The position numbers and the translations under genes are program-made. From Bacilli bacterium (GTDB lineage Bacteria; Bacillota_I; Bacilli_A; RF39; UBA660): a stretch of DNA of 14,860 nt. Within the stretch, counting starts at the first letter, position 1. Every line of letters begins with the position of its first letter. Location of the stretch: positions 1 to 14,860 of the forward strand of contig JAFUBK010000018.1 in assembly GCA_017460245.1 (NCBI GenBank). Direction: 5' to 3'. This document shows, piece after piece, positions 6,092 to 14,087 of the stretch. The notes under the pieces were generated by a model. The model was not told where the DNA came from, made no database searches, and worked only from the letters and a program-made list of their open reading frames with translations.

Positions 6092-7891
6092 ATGGCATGG
6101 AATACTAAGATTCCACATCTTCGAAGATTCGTGTTACAGAATTTTCCATTTATTGAGGAAGATTTCGATGCTTTAACAGATTATCAATTACTTTGTAAAG
6201 TTGTCGAATATCTCAATACCGTTATAACTTCACAAAATGAAGTTATTCAACAAATGATCAATGTAACAGCAGATTTTGAGAGTTTGGAAGGATTGTTCAA
6301 TCAATTAAAAGATTATGTAGATAATTATTTTGACAACCTCGATGTTCAAGATGAAATCAATAACAAGCTCGAAGCGATGGTAGAAGATGGAACTCTACAA
6401 GAGATTATTACTACCTATATTCAATCTAATGTTGCATGGACTTTTGATAATGTATCTGAAATGCAAAGTGCTACCAATCTTATTGCTGATAGTTATGCCC
6501 AAACATACGGTTACTATTCAGTTGGTGACGGCGGTAGTGCAAAATATAAGATTCGTGAAGCCGAAGAAGAAGAAACAGCTGACGGAATGTTTACAATTGC
6601 AGTAGCAGACGGTTTGATCGCCGAACTAGTTATAAACGATATGGTAAATGTGTGTCAGCTAGGTGCATATGGCGATGGTACACATGATGATACCAGCGTA
6701 TTAAGTGCGGCTATCACTTATTGTTTAACCAATGATAAAATCTTAACTGCTCCAAGTGGTAAGACTTTTATTATTAACTCTGCACTTAATGTAAACAACG
6801 CAAAAATTGACCTTAATACTTCTACAATCAAAGCAGGTTCAGCTATTGATATGATTGTTATCGATAGTGAAAATTACCACGGCTATATTAAAAATGTAAC
6901 TCTTGATATGGATAGTACTGCAACTACTGGTATTAAAATTACTGAAGGTAGAAAAAAGGAAATATATAATGTTGTAATTAACAATGTTACAACTAAGGGT
7001 GTAGTATTTAACAGTGGCTACGAAGTGATTATGCACGATTGTCATATCAATGGTAATGCATCGTCATCTTCTAGCATTGGTATTGAGCTAAATAGTGGTG
7101 ATAGTAACTTTACCGACATCATTATGATTGATTGTAATACTGCCGTTAAAACTGGTACTGCGTCTAACATTCTTACTAGAGTACATGCATGGATTCTAAA
7201 TACGGCTAATTTAACTAATTCAAAGTTTATTGATTGTGCTGGTGACTGTGTTCTTACGATGACAGACTGTTATTCGGATACTTATCAATATACCTTATAT
7301 CAGGAAAGTGGAAAAACTCCGCAAATTCTATGTAAGGGGTTAATGGTTTATTACAACAACAGTATCTATAATCACACTACATATAATTACAATTCCTATG
7401 TAATCTATGCAAACACCATTGCAAATATGCGTTATGTCACTATCGAAAATTCTTATCTGAAAGGTCTAAGTGATAGTGATATTCATACCTACATGTGTAA
7501 TGAAAATACTTTTGTTGGTATCTTGAATAATAACATGTATTTCAATATTACCAATAATATTGCTAATGCAATTACTAGTATCAATGCAGACTTAACTACT
7601 GTTAAAAATGTTATTTATAAAGTCGGCGATATGGTTCAGATTGATGCCATGTTTAGTTATGATGCTTCACAAACTTCAGGTGCAATTAACATCGGTAATC
7701 TTCCAGTCGGATTAAAACCACAAACTGCGATCAATACTTGGTGTGATGTAACTGAAAAACAATGGAACTCAGACGAGCATAATATTACTTATCTGTATAT
7801 TGAAGATTCATTATCTGTTAAACTACCAGCCATTTTGACTAGTGGAACTAGATATATCCATATCAACATTGTTTATAAACAAAAGCAATAA
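6092..7891 (+). CDS. Tailspike/appendage protein with beta-helix (phi29 gp12-like position)
   Basis: This 599-aa receptor-binding or depolymerising appendage has an N-terminal part (1-112) with a long helical stalk ending in NKLEAMVEDGTLQEII, a module common to Firmicutes phage baseplate and fibre proteins that likely anchors it to the virion. Residues about 187-210 (LGAYGDGTHDDTSVLSAAI) are the start signature of the pectate-lyase-like right-handed beta-helix, which runs to about 490 with repeated short strands and Asn ladders. Residues from about 500 (VGDMVQIDAMF, later NLPVGLKP) resemble the C-terminal head domain of phage receptor-binding proteins. AAGGAG precedes ATG 6092. It is the last gene of the + block. 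Catalytic residues cannot be assigned. Confidence 0.87.
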   Translation: MAWNTKIPHLRRFVLQNFPFIEEDFDALTDYQLLCKVVEYLNTVITSQNEVIQQMINVTADFESLEGLFNQLKDYVDNYFDNLDVQDEINNKLEAMVEDGTLQEIITTYIQSNVAWTFDNVSEMQSATNLIADSYAQTYGYYSVGDGGSAKYKIREAEEEETADGMFTIAVADGLIAELVINDMVNVCQLGAYGDGTHDDTSVLSAAITYCLTNDKILTAPSGKTFIINSALNVNNAKIDLNTSTIKAGSAIDMIVIDSENYHGYIKNVTLDMDSTATTGIKITEGRKKEIYNVVINNVTTKGVVFNSGYEVIMHDCHINGNASSSSSIGIELNSGDSNFTDIIMIDCNTAVKTGTASNILTRVHAWILNTANLTNSKFIDCAGDCVLTMTDCYSDTYQYTLYQESGKTPQILCKGLMVYYNNSIYNHTTYNYNSYVIYANTIANMRYVTIENSYLKGLSDSDIHTYMCNENTFVGILNNNMYFNITNNIANAITSINADLTTVKNVIYKVGDMVQIDAMFSYDASQTSGAINIGNLPVGLKPQTAINTWCDVTEKQWNSDEHNITYLYIEDSLSVKLPAILTSGTRYIHINIVYKQKQ

Positions 7892-7925
7892 GTGGCAATT
7901 TATCTGAATAAGGTAAGCTAAAAAT

Positions 7926-7953
7926 AAGAGCCGGTATTACACCGGCTCTTTTT
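7926..7953 (+). terminator. Bidirectional terminator between convergent blocks
   Basis: A perfect 10-bp stem (7926-7935 AAGAGCCGGT, 7941-7950 ACCGGCTCTT) with a 5-nt loop is followed by T on the + strand (7949-7953) and, read on the - strand, by ATTTTT (7925-7920). It can therefore stop both the tailspike transcript and the leftward 69-aa ORF transcript. The stop codon of that ORF lies inside the loop. Confidence 0.9.
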
Positions 7954-8146
7954 GTTGCTTCAAGGTAATTTCAACCGCTCCAAATTTATAGCAGATATAA
8001 TCAATATAATCTAAATTTTCTAATGAAATATCACCGTATAATAATACTTCATTGATCATATCAGTTACATTCAATTTAAGCGGTTCTACCATGTTATAAA
8101 GATCTAGTGATTCGATGCTTGGAAACTTTGCAAAGATTGAATACAT
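7937..8146 (-). CDS. Small acidic protein, function unknown
   Basis: This 69-aa leftward ORF starts at ATG 8146, preceded by AAAGGGGTG at good spacing, so it is very likely translated. It contains no recognisable motif; the middle (LNVTDMINEVLLYGDISLENLDYIDYICYKFG) is predicted to be helical and acidic, with one Cys. Its stop falls in the loop of the bidirectional terminator. It lies downstream of the structured region 8199-8300 and may be transcribed from the promoter at 8307-8334 if the 8199-8228 hairpin is read through, or from the TATAAT at 8195-8190. The location, isolated from both main operons, suggests a separately regulated accessory gene. Confidence 0.6.
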   Translation of the reverse strand: MYSIFAKFPSIESLDLYNMVEPLKLNVTDMINEVLLYGDISLENLDYIDYICYKFGAVEITLKQQKEPV

Positions 8147-8189
8147 AAAATCACCCCTTTCGAAAAGTGCAAACGGTGGTTATATATCT

Positions 8190-8195
8190 ATTATA
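8190..8195 (-). promoter_or_regulatory. TATAAT element upstream of the 69-aa ORF
   Basis: A consensus -10 hexamer on the minus strand lies just after the 8199-8228 hairpin. No -35 is seen at 16-17 bp (that stretch is the hairpin itself) and there is no TG extension. It is a weak candidate and may simply be the AT-rich tail of the hairpin. Confidence 0.2.
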
Positions 8196-8198
8196 AAC

Positions 8199-8228
8199 TA
8201 ATAATCCACCTGTTATGGTGGATTATTA
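8199..8228 (-). terminator. 12-bp hairpin ending the putative small RNA
   Basis: A perfect 12-bp inverted repeat (8199-8210 and 8217-8228, core CCACC/GGTGG) with a 6-nt loop is followed on the minus strand by a broken T-rich tail (TTAGTTTATAAT). It is a plausible leftward terminator or attenuator between the structured region and the 69-aa ORF, but the interrupted T tract suggests leakiness. Confidence 0.6.
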
Positions 8229-8300
8229 ATAATTGTAGATTCCAGAGCATCTCTGCTGTGCAGTCTAGTTGTAGCGACTAGATTTCTGATTAAGACATCT
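8199..8300 (-). ncRNA. Candidate structured small RNA (possible packaging-RNA analogue or leader)
   Basis: A strong promoter (8307-8334) would start an RNA near 8300 that runs to the 8199-8228 hairpin, about 102 nt, with no supported ORF. By hand it folds into several stems. The RNA 5' end AGAU can pair with AUCU (8240-8237). A 6-bp hairpin UCUAGU/ACUAGA (8282-8277 with 8269-8264) has a 7-nt loop. A second hairpin AGCA-GAGA-UGCU (8257-8246) has a GNRA tetraloop, with CAGAG-AUG-CUCUG as an alternative. The 12-bp hairpin closes the 3' end. Known fact: phi29 encodes a packaging RNA whose functional form is about 120 nt and has a three-way junction. The match in size, own promoter and phage type is suggestive; no sequence match was established. 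It could instead be the 5' leader of the 69-aa ORF. Confidence 0.45.
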
Positions 8301-8306
8301 AATTTA

Positions 8307-8334
8307 ATTCTATCTGTTTTTTTTTTCTTGTCAA
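8307..8334 (-). promoter_or_regulatory. Strong leftward promoter of the central cassette
   Basis: TTGACA (8334-8329) and TAGAAT (8312-8307) on the minus strand are separated by 16 bp. The spacer contains a run of ten A (plus-strand T run 8317-8326), which would curve the DNA. It lies right after the terminator of the tail-knob operon (8363-8392), so it drives a separate transcript starting near 8300. Confidence 0.75.
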
Positions 8335-8362
8335 TTCCATTTAACAAGAAAATATAAAAAAT

Positions 8363-8392
8363 AAGAATAACGGCCAGAAAACCGTTATTCTT
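8363..8392 (-). terminator. Terminator of the leftward replication/packaging operon
   Basis: A perfect 11-bp inverted repeat (8363-8373 AAGAATAACGG, 8382-8392 CCGTTATTCTT) with an 8-nt loop is followed on the minus strand by ATTTTTTATATTTTC. It lies 26 bases past the tail-knob stop codon. Confidence 0.85.
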
Positions 8393-8417
8393 GTACCACA
8401 AAGGTAAATGTATTATA

Positions 8418-10112
8418 TCACGAAACAATTGTATTATTCAATGAATAATCACCAATGTTAGCATGATTATGCCAAATCGTAACACCTTTACGATAAACAT
8501 TATTGATTATTTCCATCGATTTCGCCGGAACGCTGATATTTGCATTTGAAGAATAACCAATATCATCTTCAGCTGCAATCTGAACATAATTCCAATATGT
8601 TCGGCCTGTTTGATTCGGAACTTTGATCCTATTAGTTGCATAACCTTTACGGCTGAAGTAATCATCAATAATATGTGCAAATTGTGAAGTAATAGACATT
8701 TTAATTGCAAATACTGTATTCTCACAATCAGCTGTCATAACATCACCGCAGTTTGTATTACCTCGAACAGTTTGAGGGCAGATGCTATGCTGGTAAATAT
8801 TAGCAACAGTTCCGGCAATAGACATACCAAAATTGATTAAATTTCCGGCTTGGCTCTCTGGAGTAAAATGGCCAGCCATGCCAGCACTTGCCGCCTTAAC
8901 AGCTCCGATTTCGTTAGATTGTGCTGTATTTTGCATACCAGTAGCTAATCCGATCACATCGCCAACTACGCCAAGGCCAATATTAACTGAATTTTGCGTT
9001 AGCCAGTTTGTATAAGCATCGCCAGACCAAGATAAAGTTGGATATTTACCTTGTACAATACCTTCAGTATAATTCTTTTCTACATGTTTGTAATTTTCTG
9101 GATAAACAATTGTTGATCCGCCAACACAAATTGTACCTTTAGCTTCGATAACAAATGATGCGGGATTGTTAAAATATTCATAATTCAGACTTACAGCTGA
9201 TCCGCTGTTATTAGTTAATAAGAAATATTGAAATGGTGCTGTTAAAAGTTTATTATTTTTTGGTGTGTATCCATCGATTGTAGCTGGCCTTGCAAATACA
9301 CTTCTAAAGAAGAATGGCGAAGTTGTTCCGTTCCATTTATAAAAATTAGTATCTTCATTTCCGGAAGTAATCTGACCTAAAGTCCAGTATTGATTTGGAA
9401 ATGTATCTAATCTAGCTAATTGTTGATCCAGTATAAAAGCTCCATGAATATCTTCTAGATGTCCATCACTCGAAATTTTTTGAATTGTATTTACCATCTG
9501 TTGCCATCTTGGAAAAGCTAATAGACCGCCTGCCATCGGAATACCATCAACATTAACACCTAACATTTGAGTACCATCTGGGTAATATGAAGTTTGCAAT
9601 AAATATGCTTTGGGCCTTTGGCCAAATCCATAATCATTAAAACCAACTGCTGATTTTGGATTATTACCATTAGCAACATATTCACCTAATTCTAGATTTT
9701 CCGGCAATAGATTATTACCGATCGTATCATTGTTAGTGTGTTCTCGAACAACAAAACAAGGCTCAACATGCCAATAATCAAACCAAGTTGCACATTCATC
9801 AATAGAAAATACTACCTTGGTTGTGCCGTTAGATTGATAGCTAATATCTTCAATAAAAGCGAAAAACCATTTATTACTATAATCTGGATTTTGAAATGCT
9901 AGATAATTAGATTGAAGTGCAGTTCCATATGGCACATCTAAAATAATCTCGTTACTATCCGGACGAGTAAATGAGCAGTTATTTCTAGTAGCAACTGCGT
10001 TCGCAGTTACTAGATTAACCATTTGTGTTTCGGTATAATTTAAAATATTTTTATAATCACGATCCAGCTTGATATTTCTAGCTAGGATACATTTACCTGT
10101 TCTAATTGGCAT
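8418..10112 (-). CDS. Tail knob (distal tail tube) protein, phi29 gp9-like
   Basis: This 564-aa protein forms the hexameric distal tail tube that penetrates the host membrane. Relationship to phi29 gp9 (599 aa) is direct: FQNPDYSNKWFFAF (gp9 FQNADYGNKWFYAF) at about 73-86, FVVREH at 120-125, KGYATNRIKVPN (gp9 KYGYKINRVKKPN) near 489, NYVQ, and the ending GVTIWHNHANIGDYSLNN (gp9 GITLWHTDNIGNYSVEN). Residues about 376-440 are Gly/Ala-rich and hydrophobic, corresponding to the long membrane-active loops of gp9. AAGGAG lies 6 bp before ATG 10112. It is the last gene of the leftward operon, directly after the packaging ATPase, away from the other virion genes on the + strand. Confidence 0.93.
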   Translation of the reverse strand: MPIRTGKCILARNIKLDRDYKNILNYTETQMVNLVTANAVATRNNCSFTRPDSNEIILDVPYGTALQSNYLAFQNPDYSNKWFFAFIEDISYQSNGTTKVVFSIDECATWFDYWHVEPCFVVREHTNNDTIGNNLLPENLELGEYVANGNNPKSAVGFNDYGFGQRPKAYLLQTSYYPDGTQMLGVNVDGIPMAGGLLAFPRWQQMVNTIQKISSDGHLEDIHGAFILDQQLARLDTFPNQYWTLGQITSGNEDTNFYKWNGTTSPFFFRSVFARPATIDGYTPKNNKLLTAPFQYFLLTNNSGSAVSLNYEYFNNPASFVIEAKGTICVGGSTIVYPENYKHVEKNYTEGIVQGKYPTLSWSGDAYTNWLTQNSVNIGLGVVGDVIGLATGMQNTAQSNEIGAVKAASAGMAGHFTPESQAGNLINFGMSIAGTVANIYQHSICPQTVRGNTNCGDVMTADCENTVFAIKMSITSQFAHIIDDYFSRKGYATNRIKVPNQTGRTYWNYVQIAAEDDIGYSSNANISVPAKSMEIINNVYRKGVTIWHNHANIGDYSLNNTIVS

Positions 10113-10122
10113 ATAATACTCC

Positions 10123-11226
10123 TTATTTCTTTATTATAAAATCTATCACTTGCTTAAAATCTGTTCCGGCTAGATCACTTGCGTAAAATATAATATTCTC
10201 TCTAAATGTTTTAAACAGATTATTCAAATCTTCATTGTCAAAGGTTGTATTGTAAATATCTCTTTGCCAATATGGTGATATTTTTATAACATCTGAAAAT
10301 ACTATTGTATTTTCTTTAATTATACCTTTATATGGCTTAATAAACCAACAAACATCACTTGTTTCTTTATCTGTTAAATATTCGCATAAAAATTTAAATG
10401 ATTTGTAGAAAAATGCGAATCTAAATAACACTTTATAATCTTTATATGATTTCGGTAAATGCGGCTGCGGATCAGTTTGCCAATCACCTTGATTAATCAT
10501 GCTGGCAGCTTTACCAAATACATATGATGAACGGCCGGTGCTTTTACAATATTCAATCGCCAATTTCACCATTATATCTTCGCCGGTATCTTCATCAACA
10601 CCAACCTTAATCATTTTGGTTATGATTGTACCCTGTTTTTGTTCTGAAATAATTTTCTGAATATCCCAATCTTGAATATAAGGGCATACCCTTGAAACTG
10701 TATTTCCGGCCAACCAAACTTTAACTTTATGCCTTTTACGATCAACGGTGGAATATAAAAACATGAGCTTGCTTGCTTCATCTTTGATATACTCATTTCT
10801 AGACATAAATTCTTCAAAAATAATATCTTCTACATCTAGATAAGAACAACCAGAATAATTCTGCTCTGTACTTAATGCCATCACATAACCGATATGCTCG
10901 CCACGCTTGGCCTTATATGTTTCGTTATCGAAATTAGCAAAATAAAGCCGCCTTCGATAACAAATAATGCAGTTATATTCTCCGCCTGTAATTTTTACAA
11001 CATCTACATCTGCAAAATATTGTTCTACTTTTTCTGTTGTGATTTCTTCTTTCCAGCGGCGAAGGTAAATAAAACGCTTACCAGTTTTGCGATACTTTAA
11101 AATTGCTCTTTTATGTTTTACTTGGTAGCTTTTGCCATTACCTTTTTCACCCCAGATAAGATTAAATGAGGCATCTTCTTTTTCGATATTTTCCAGATTA
11201 TAGTGTGTAATCTTCTTATTACTCAT
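10123..11226 (-). CDS. DNA packaging ATPase (phi29 gp16-like)
   Basis: This 367-aa motor ATPase drives DNA into the prohead (phi29 gp16, 332 aa). Walker A is GEKGNGKS at residues 26-33. A Walker B-like strand is VEDIIFEEF (about 132-140), with Glu where the usual Asp-Glu pair sits. A sensor-like WLAGN lies at 171-175, and an arginine-rich YLRRW follows the first strand. The gene starts inside the end of the helix-turn-helix ORF (8-bp overlap), which suggests translational coupling. Its stop codon abuts the ribosome binding site of the tail knob gene. In phi29 the gp16 motor needs a packaging RNA, so the question of an RNA partner applies here too. Confidence 0.92.
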   Translation of the reverse strand: MSNKKITHYNLENIEKEDASFNLIWGEKGNGKSYQVKHKRAILKYRKTGKRFIYLRRWKEEITTEKVEQYFADVDVVKITGGEYNCIICYRRRLYFANFDNETYKAKRGEHIGYVMALSTEQNYSGCSYLDVEDIIFEEFMSRNEYIKDEASKLMFLYSTVDRKRHKVKVWLAGNTVSRVCPYIQDWDIQKIISEQKQGTIITKMIKVGVDEDTGEDIMVKLAIEYCKSTGRSSYVFGKAASMINQGDWQTDPQPHLPKSYKDYKVLFRFAFFYKSFKFLCEYLTDKETSDVCWFIKPYKGIIKENTIVFSDVIKISPYWQRDIYNTTFDNEDLNNLFKTFRENIIFYASDLAGTDFKQVIDFIIKK

Positions 11227-11416
11227 GTTCTACTGCTTTTTTATAATCTTCTAGATATAATTCAGCTATTTTAGCTTCAATTGCTTTTCGCATTAACCAT
11301 GTTTTTCTTGATCCACAGCGTCCAGAATAAAGATTACTAGTAGAAATACCATTTTCACTAGCGATTTGTTTAATATTAATTTTGCTAAATTTTTTAATGA
11401 ATTCTAAATCGTCCAT
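11219..11416 (-). CDS. Small helix-turn-helix protein
   Basis: This 65-aa protein has a probable helix-turn-helix at about residues 14-32 (IKQIASENGISTSNLYSG), followed by a basic stretch (GRCGSRKTWLMRK) and a helical tail. The spacing and the G-I-S turn are typical of DNA-binding HTH units. It lies between DNA polymerase (4 bp gap) and packaging ATPase (8 bp overlap), with AGGA upstream of ATG 11416. It is a candidate transcriptional regulator, functionally comparable to phi29 p4 though not similar in sequence, or a DNA-binding accessory factor for replication or packaging. The exact family is not recognised. Confidence 0.65.
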   Translation of the reverse strand: MDDLEFIKKFSKINIKQIASENGISTSNLYSGRCGSRKTWLMRKAIEAKIAELYLEDYKKAVEHE

Positions 11417-11420
11417 GTTT

Positions 11421-13484
11421 TTATTCCTGTTTAAATTTTGATCTTGTGCTGGAGTTATCTGTTAATAAATCTGCATATTCTAATGCTTTACCTAGCTTAT
11501 AGGTAGTTGGCAACAGACAAACTCCGCTTTTATCTGTTACCATATATTTTACACCTTTATAGTCTATTATTTCAATCGGTTCTTGATGATCGTTATATGC
11601 AAGCATCTTCTTATTAGTGTTTTCGTAATCGAAAATTAAATCATCTCTAAAATCTTCAATTCGCTTTAAACACTTAGCACCACCTTTTTTCGGAACACCG
11701 GAAACTGTTACATGAATTTGACCATCAATCTCTACACAATATTTCTTTGCACCTTGCGTGATAAATTTATCATAAGTGTGAATGCGGCCTTTACCTGTTT
11801 CATTTTCGAATACTCCGAGCATATGAGCTTCACCTTTACTATCAGTTGGTGCATAACGCTCTAATGGTATATCTAATATTCCAGCCACCTTTTTAATCTT
11901 TTCTTCAACTGATTTATTGTATTTTTCGAAGATGGATTTATCATAACCTTGAACTAATTTGCAGCTATCTGTATCACAATATGCAACATATTGATCAAGC
12001 TCAATTACACGCCTTAACAGATTATCTCTAGCATATGCAGTAACCCAAACACCCCAAGCAAAAGATAAAAATGATTTTTTCTTTTCTTCGAGTAATTTAT
12101 CAAATATCATGCTATTATCTAATGGAGTTTCAACCCAGCCACGATCATCGAATGTAACATCATCACGAATCATATTTGTTACACTCATGCCATATAGAGA
12201 ATTGAACTTGTTCTTCTCTTTGGCATATTCTAACTCTTTACCTTCAACATTCTTAAATTTAGTTTTATTCACATATTTATCTAGAATAAAATCAATAAAT
12301 TGCTTCGGAAGGTAATTTTTTAACGCAAAATAAGATTCTACTATTTCATAATCTTCGAATTTATATGTATCAGCGATGAATTTTAAATCAACATCTGTTA
12401 ATGTAATATCTATCATTTTTGCTTTAATAATGCGGCCATTATCCACCTTTTGGCCAACGATCCAATTACATTTACTGGCTGAAATAAAATTGTTGTAATA
12501 TTTACATTCGATGTTATAAAACTTGATTCTGATTAAATAAGCATAATTATTATCTAATTTTTTAATATCACTTAAATTACATGGTTTGAAAATATCCATC
12601 GGAAATTTTTCTGTTACCATTACAAAAGGATATGCAGATGTTTCATCATAAGAATCAACATCTTTTAATATTTCATCTGTATATAACCAATTAGCATGCG
12701 TATAACCACCTGCAAATGCTTCAATCAGCATATTATATACACTTGGCTTAATATTTATACATTGACCAACAATTCGCCTGTAATTCGGATCATTAAGCAC
12801 AATATGTTGCAATTCTTTACGAACTTTGCCTGTTGAAGTCATTGGAATTTTATTAACTTGATCATATGTATCTAATTCCATTTTTATATATTCATAAACA
12901 ACTAAACAATCATACTTACAATAACCAAGTTCTTTCTCTGTTAGCTCTGTTGCTGGCGTTCGGATCAAATTATAATCCAAATCGCCAACCATCTTTTTCA
13001 CCGGCAGCTTAAATAAATCTGGCAGATAAGCAAGTGAAACATTACTCATAAATAAAGTGCAACGCATTGTAATATTCCAATCTTCAAATTTACAACCCAT
13101 AACTTTTCTAGATTTTCTTGCCAATACTTCTTTAAATTTAAATTGACCACTTAAAAACTGAAATTCGAACGATAAATTATGCACAAATACAAATTTTTCT
13201 TTATCACAGTTTTCTTCGATGCGATCCAAAAAACTTTTGAATTCTTGCCATGTTCTACCATAATACACTTGATCATTTACTGAAAATTGCCAAACATACA
13301 TGCATGCTTGAGCATTCGCTCTATCACGCTCATCTTCAGATAATTTTAAGTAATCAAAAGCATTTACCAGCTTATTATCTAGTATTAAATAACTTGTTGT
13401 CTCTATATCAAATGTATAAATGGTATTATCAATATTTTTTCTAATATCAGGCTCATGGCCATGATATTCTGTCCAATATTGCAT
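11421..13484 (-). CDS. Protein-primed family B DNA polymerase
   Basis: This 687-aa replicative polymerase starts synthesis from the terminal protein. Exonuclease motifs: Exo I FDIETT (D26, E28), Exo II VHNLSFEFQF (N103, F106, E107) and Exo III YCKYDC (Y188, D192). Polymerase motifs: A, DETSAYP (D280-P286); B, NKFNSLYG (425-432); C, YCDTDS (502-507, D504 and D506); KKY at 580-582 as the KxY motif. It is longer than the phi29 enzyme (572 aa), with extra sequence between motifs A and B, the region where TPR1/TPR2 lie in phi29. The Exo II acidic residue is Glu, whereas phi29 has Asp. It starts 3 bp after the terminal protein stop codon, the same gene order as phi29 (gene 3 then gene 2). Confidence 0.96.
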   Translation of the reverse strand: MQYWTEYHGHEPDIRKNIDNTIYTFDIETTSYLILDNKLVNAFDYLKLSEDERDRANAQACMYVWQFSVNDQVYYGRTWQEFKSFLDRIEENCDKEKFVFVHNLSFEFQFLSGQFKFKEVLARKSRKVMGCKFEDWNITMRCTLFMSNVSLAYLPDLFKLPVKKMVGDLDYNLIRTPATELTEKELGYCKYDCLVVYEYIKMELDTYDQVNKIPMTSTGKVRKELQHIVLNDPNYRRIVGQCINIKPSVYNMLIEAFAGGYTHANWLYTDEILKDVDSYDETSAYPFVMVTEKFPMDIFKPCNLSDIKKLDNNYAYLIRIKFYNIECKYYNNFISASKCNWIVGQKVDNGRIIKAKMIDITLTDVDLKFIADTYKFEDYEIVESYFALKNYLPKQFIDFILDKYVNKTKFKNVEGKELEYAKEKNKFNSLYGMSVTNMIRDDVTFDDRGWVETPLDNSMIFDKLLEEKKKSFLSFAWGVWVTAYARDNLLRRVIELDQYVAYCDTDSCKLVQGYDKSIFEKYNKSVEEKIKKVAGILDIPLERYAPTDSKGEAHMLGVFENETGKGRIHTYDKFITQGAKKYCVEIDGQIHVTVSGVPKKGGAKCLKRIEDFRDDLIFDYENTNKKMLAYNDHQEPIEIIDYKGVKYMVTDKSGVCLLPTTYKLGKALEYADLLTDNSSTRSKFKQE

Positions 13485-13487
13485 AAT

Positions 13488-14087
13488 TTAAGTCCATTTA
13501 TTTAATAATCTTCTTGCTTTATCAGCTGCATCAGATGAATTAGTGAAAATCATGAATTGCTGTAATTTTTCAATTAAATCTTCTGCTGATCCACCTTCTT
13601 TTTGAGTTTCTTTTAAAAGGATATACACATCACTATCACCGATTTTATCTGCTAAATAACGAAAATCATCATCGTGTGTTAATGAATAAAATTCATCAAT
13701 ATCTTTATCAGTTAAAACTTCATCACGAAGGCCTTGTAATTTCATTTTAACTTTTCGCCTTGTTTCAGCTCTAACTTTTTTAATTTCTGAGGCTTTGCTT
13801 AGTTTAGATCCTAGAAATTCTTGAAATCTCTTAGCAACTGCTCTTTGTTCTATTAATGAAAATTTAGATCCACGCTTAATGCTAATTTTGCTTCTTGCTT
13901 TACGATTATATTTAATTTGCTTGGCTTCATTAGCCATTCTTAATAACTTCTTGCTGGCATAGCTTCCATATTCACCGGATCGCTCTAATCTGCGGAGTTG
14001 TCTATTCACTTTTTCTACTTGGATATAAAAATTAGTTTGAACTGATCCAGAACGCCTGCGGCCAGCACTTGATCGCTTTCTAGGCAT
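13488..14087 (-). CDS. Terminal protein (DNA replication primer), candidate
   Basis: This 199-aa, very basic protein is encoded directly upstream of the protein-primed polymerase, the position of phi29 gp3. The N-terminus (PRKRSSAGRRRSGS) is Arg/Ser-rich, like the DNA-binding N-terminal domain of terminal proteins. Residues about 25-125 are helical and Lys/Arg-rich. The C-terminal part (about 125-199) is more acidic and would hold the priming hydroxyl residue; several Ser/Thr/Tyr are possible (YSLTHDDD, DVYILLKE, FTNSSD) and I cannot choose. GGAG lies 6 bp before ATG 14087. Identification is by position, size and composition, as terminal proteins diverge quickly. Confidence 0.8.
   Translation of the reverse strand: MPRKRSSAGRRRSGSVQTNFYIQVEKVNRQLRRLERSGEYGSYASKKLLRMANEAKQIKYNRKARSKISIKRGSKFSLIEQRAVAKRFQEFLGSKLSKASEIKKVRAETRRKVKMKLQGLRDEVLTDKDIDEFYSLTHDDDFRYLADKIGDSDVYILLKETQKEGGSAEDLIEKLQQFMIFTNSSDAADKARRLLNKWT

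Noticed and set aside
8307..8328. The T10 run at 8317-8326 as a rightward terminator tail
   Set aside because: No stable stem lies directly upstream on the plus strand; the run is better explained as the A-tract spacer of the leftward promoter.
8213..8428. A 71-codon leftward ORF with a hydrophobic stretch
   Set aside because: It has only a TTG start without a ribosome binding site, and it runs through a terminator, a near-consensus promoter and the structured region. The hydrophobic part is the translation of the terminator hairpin.
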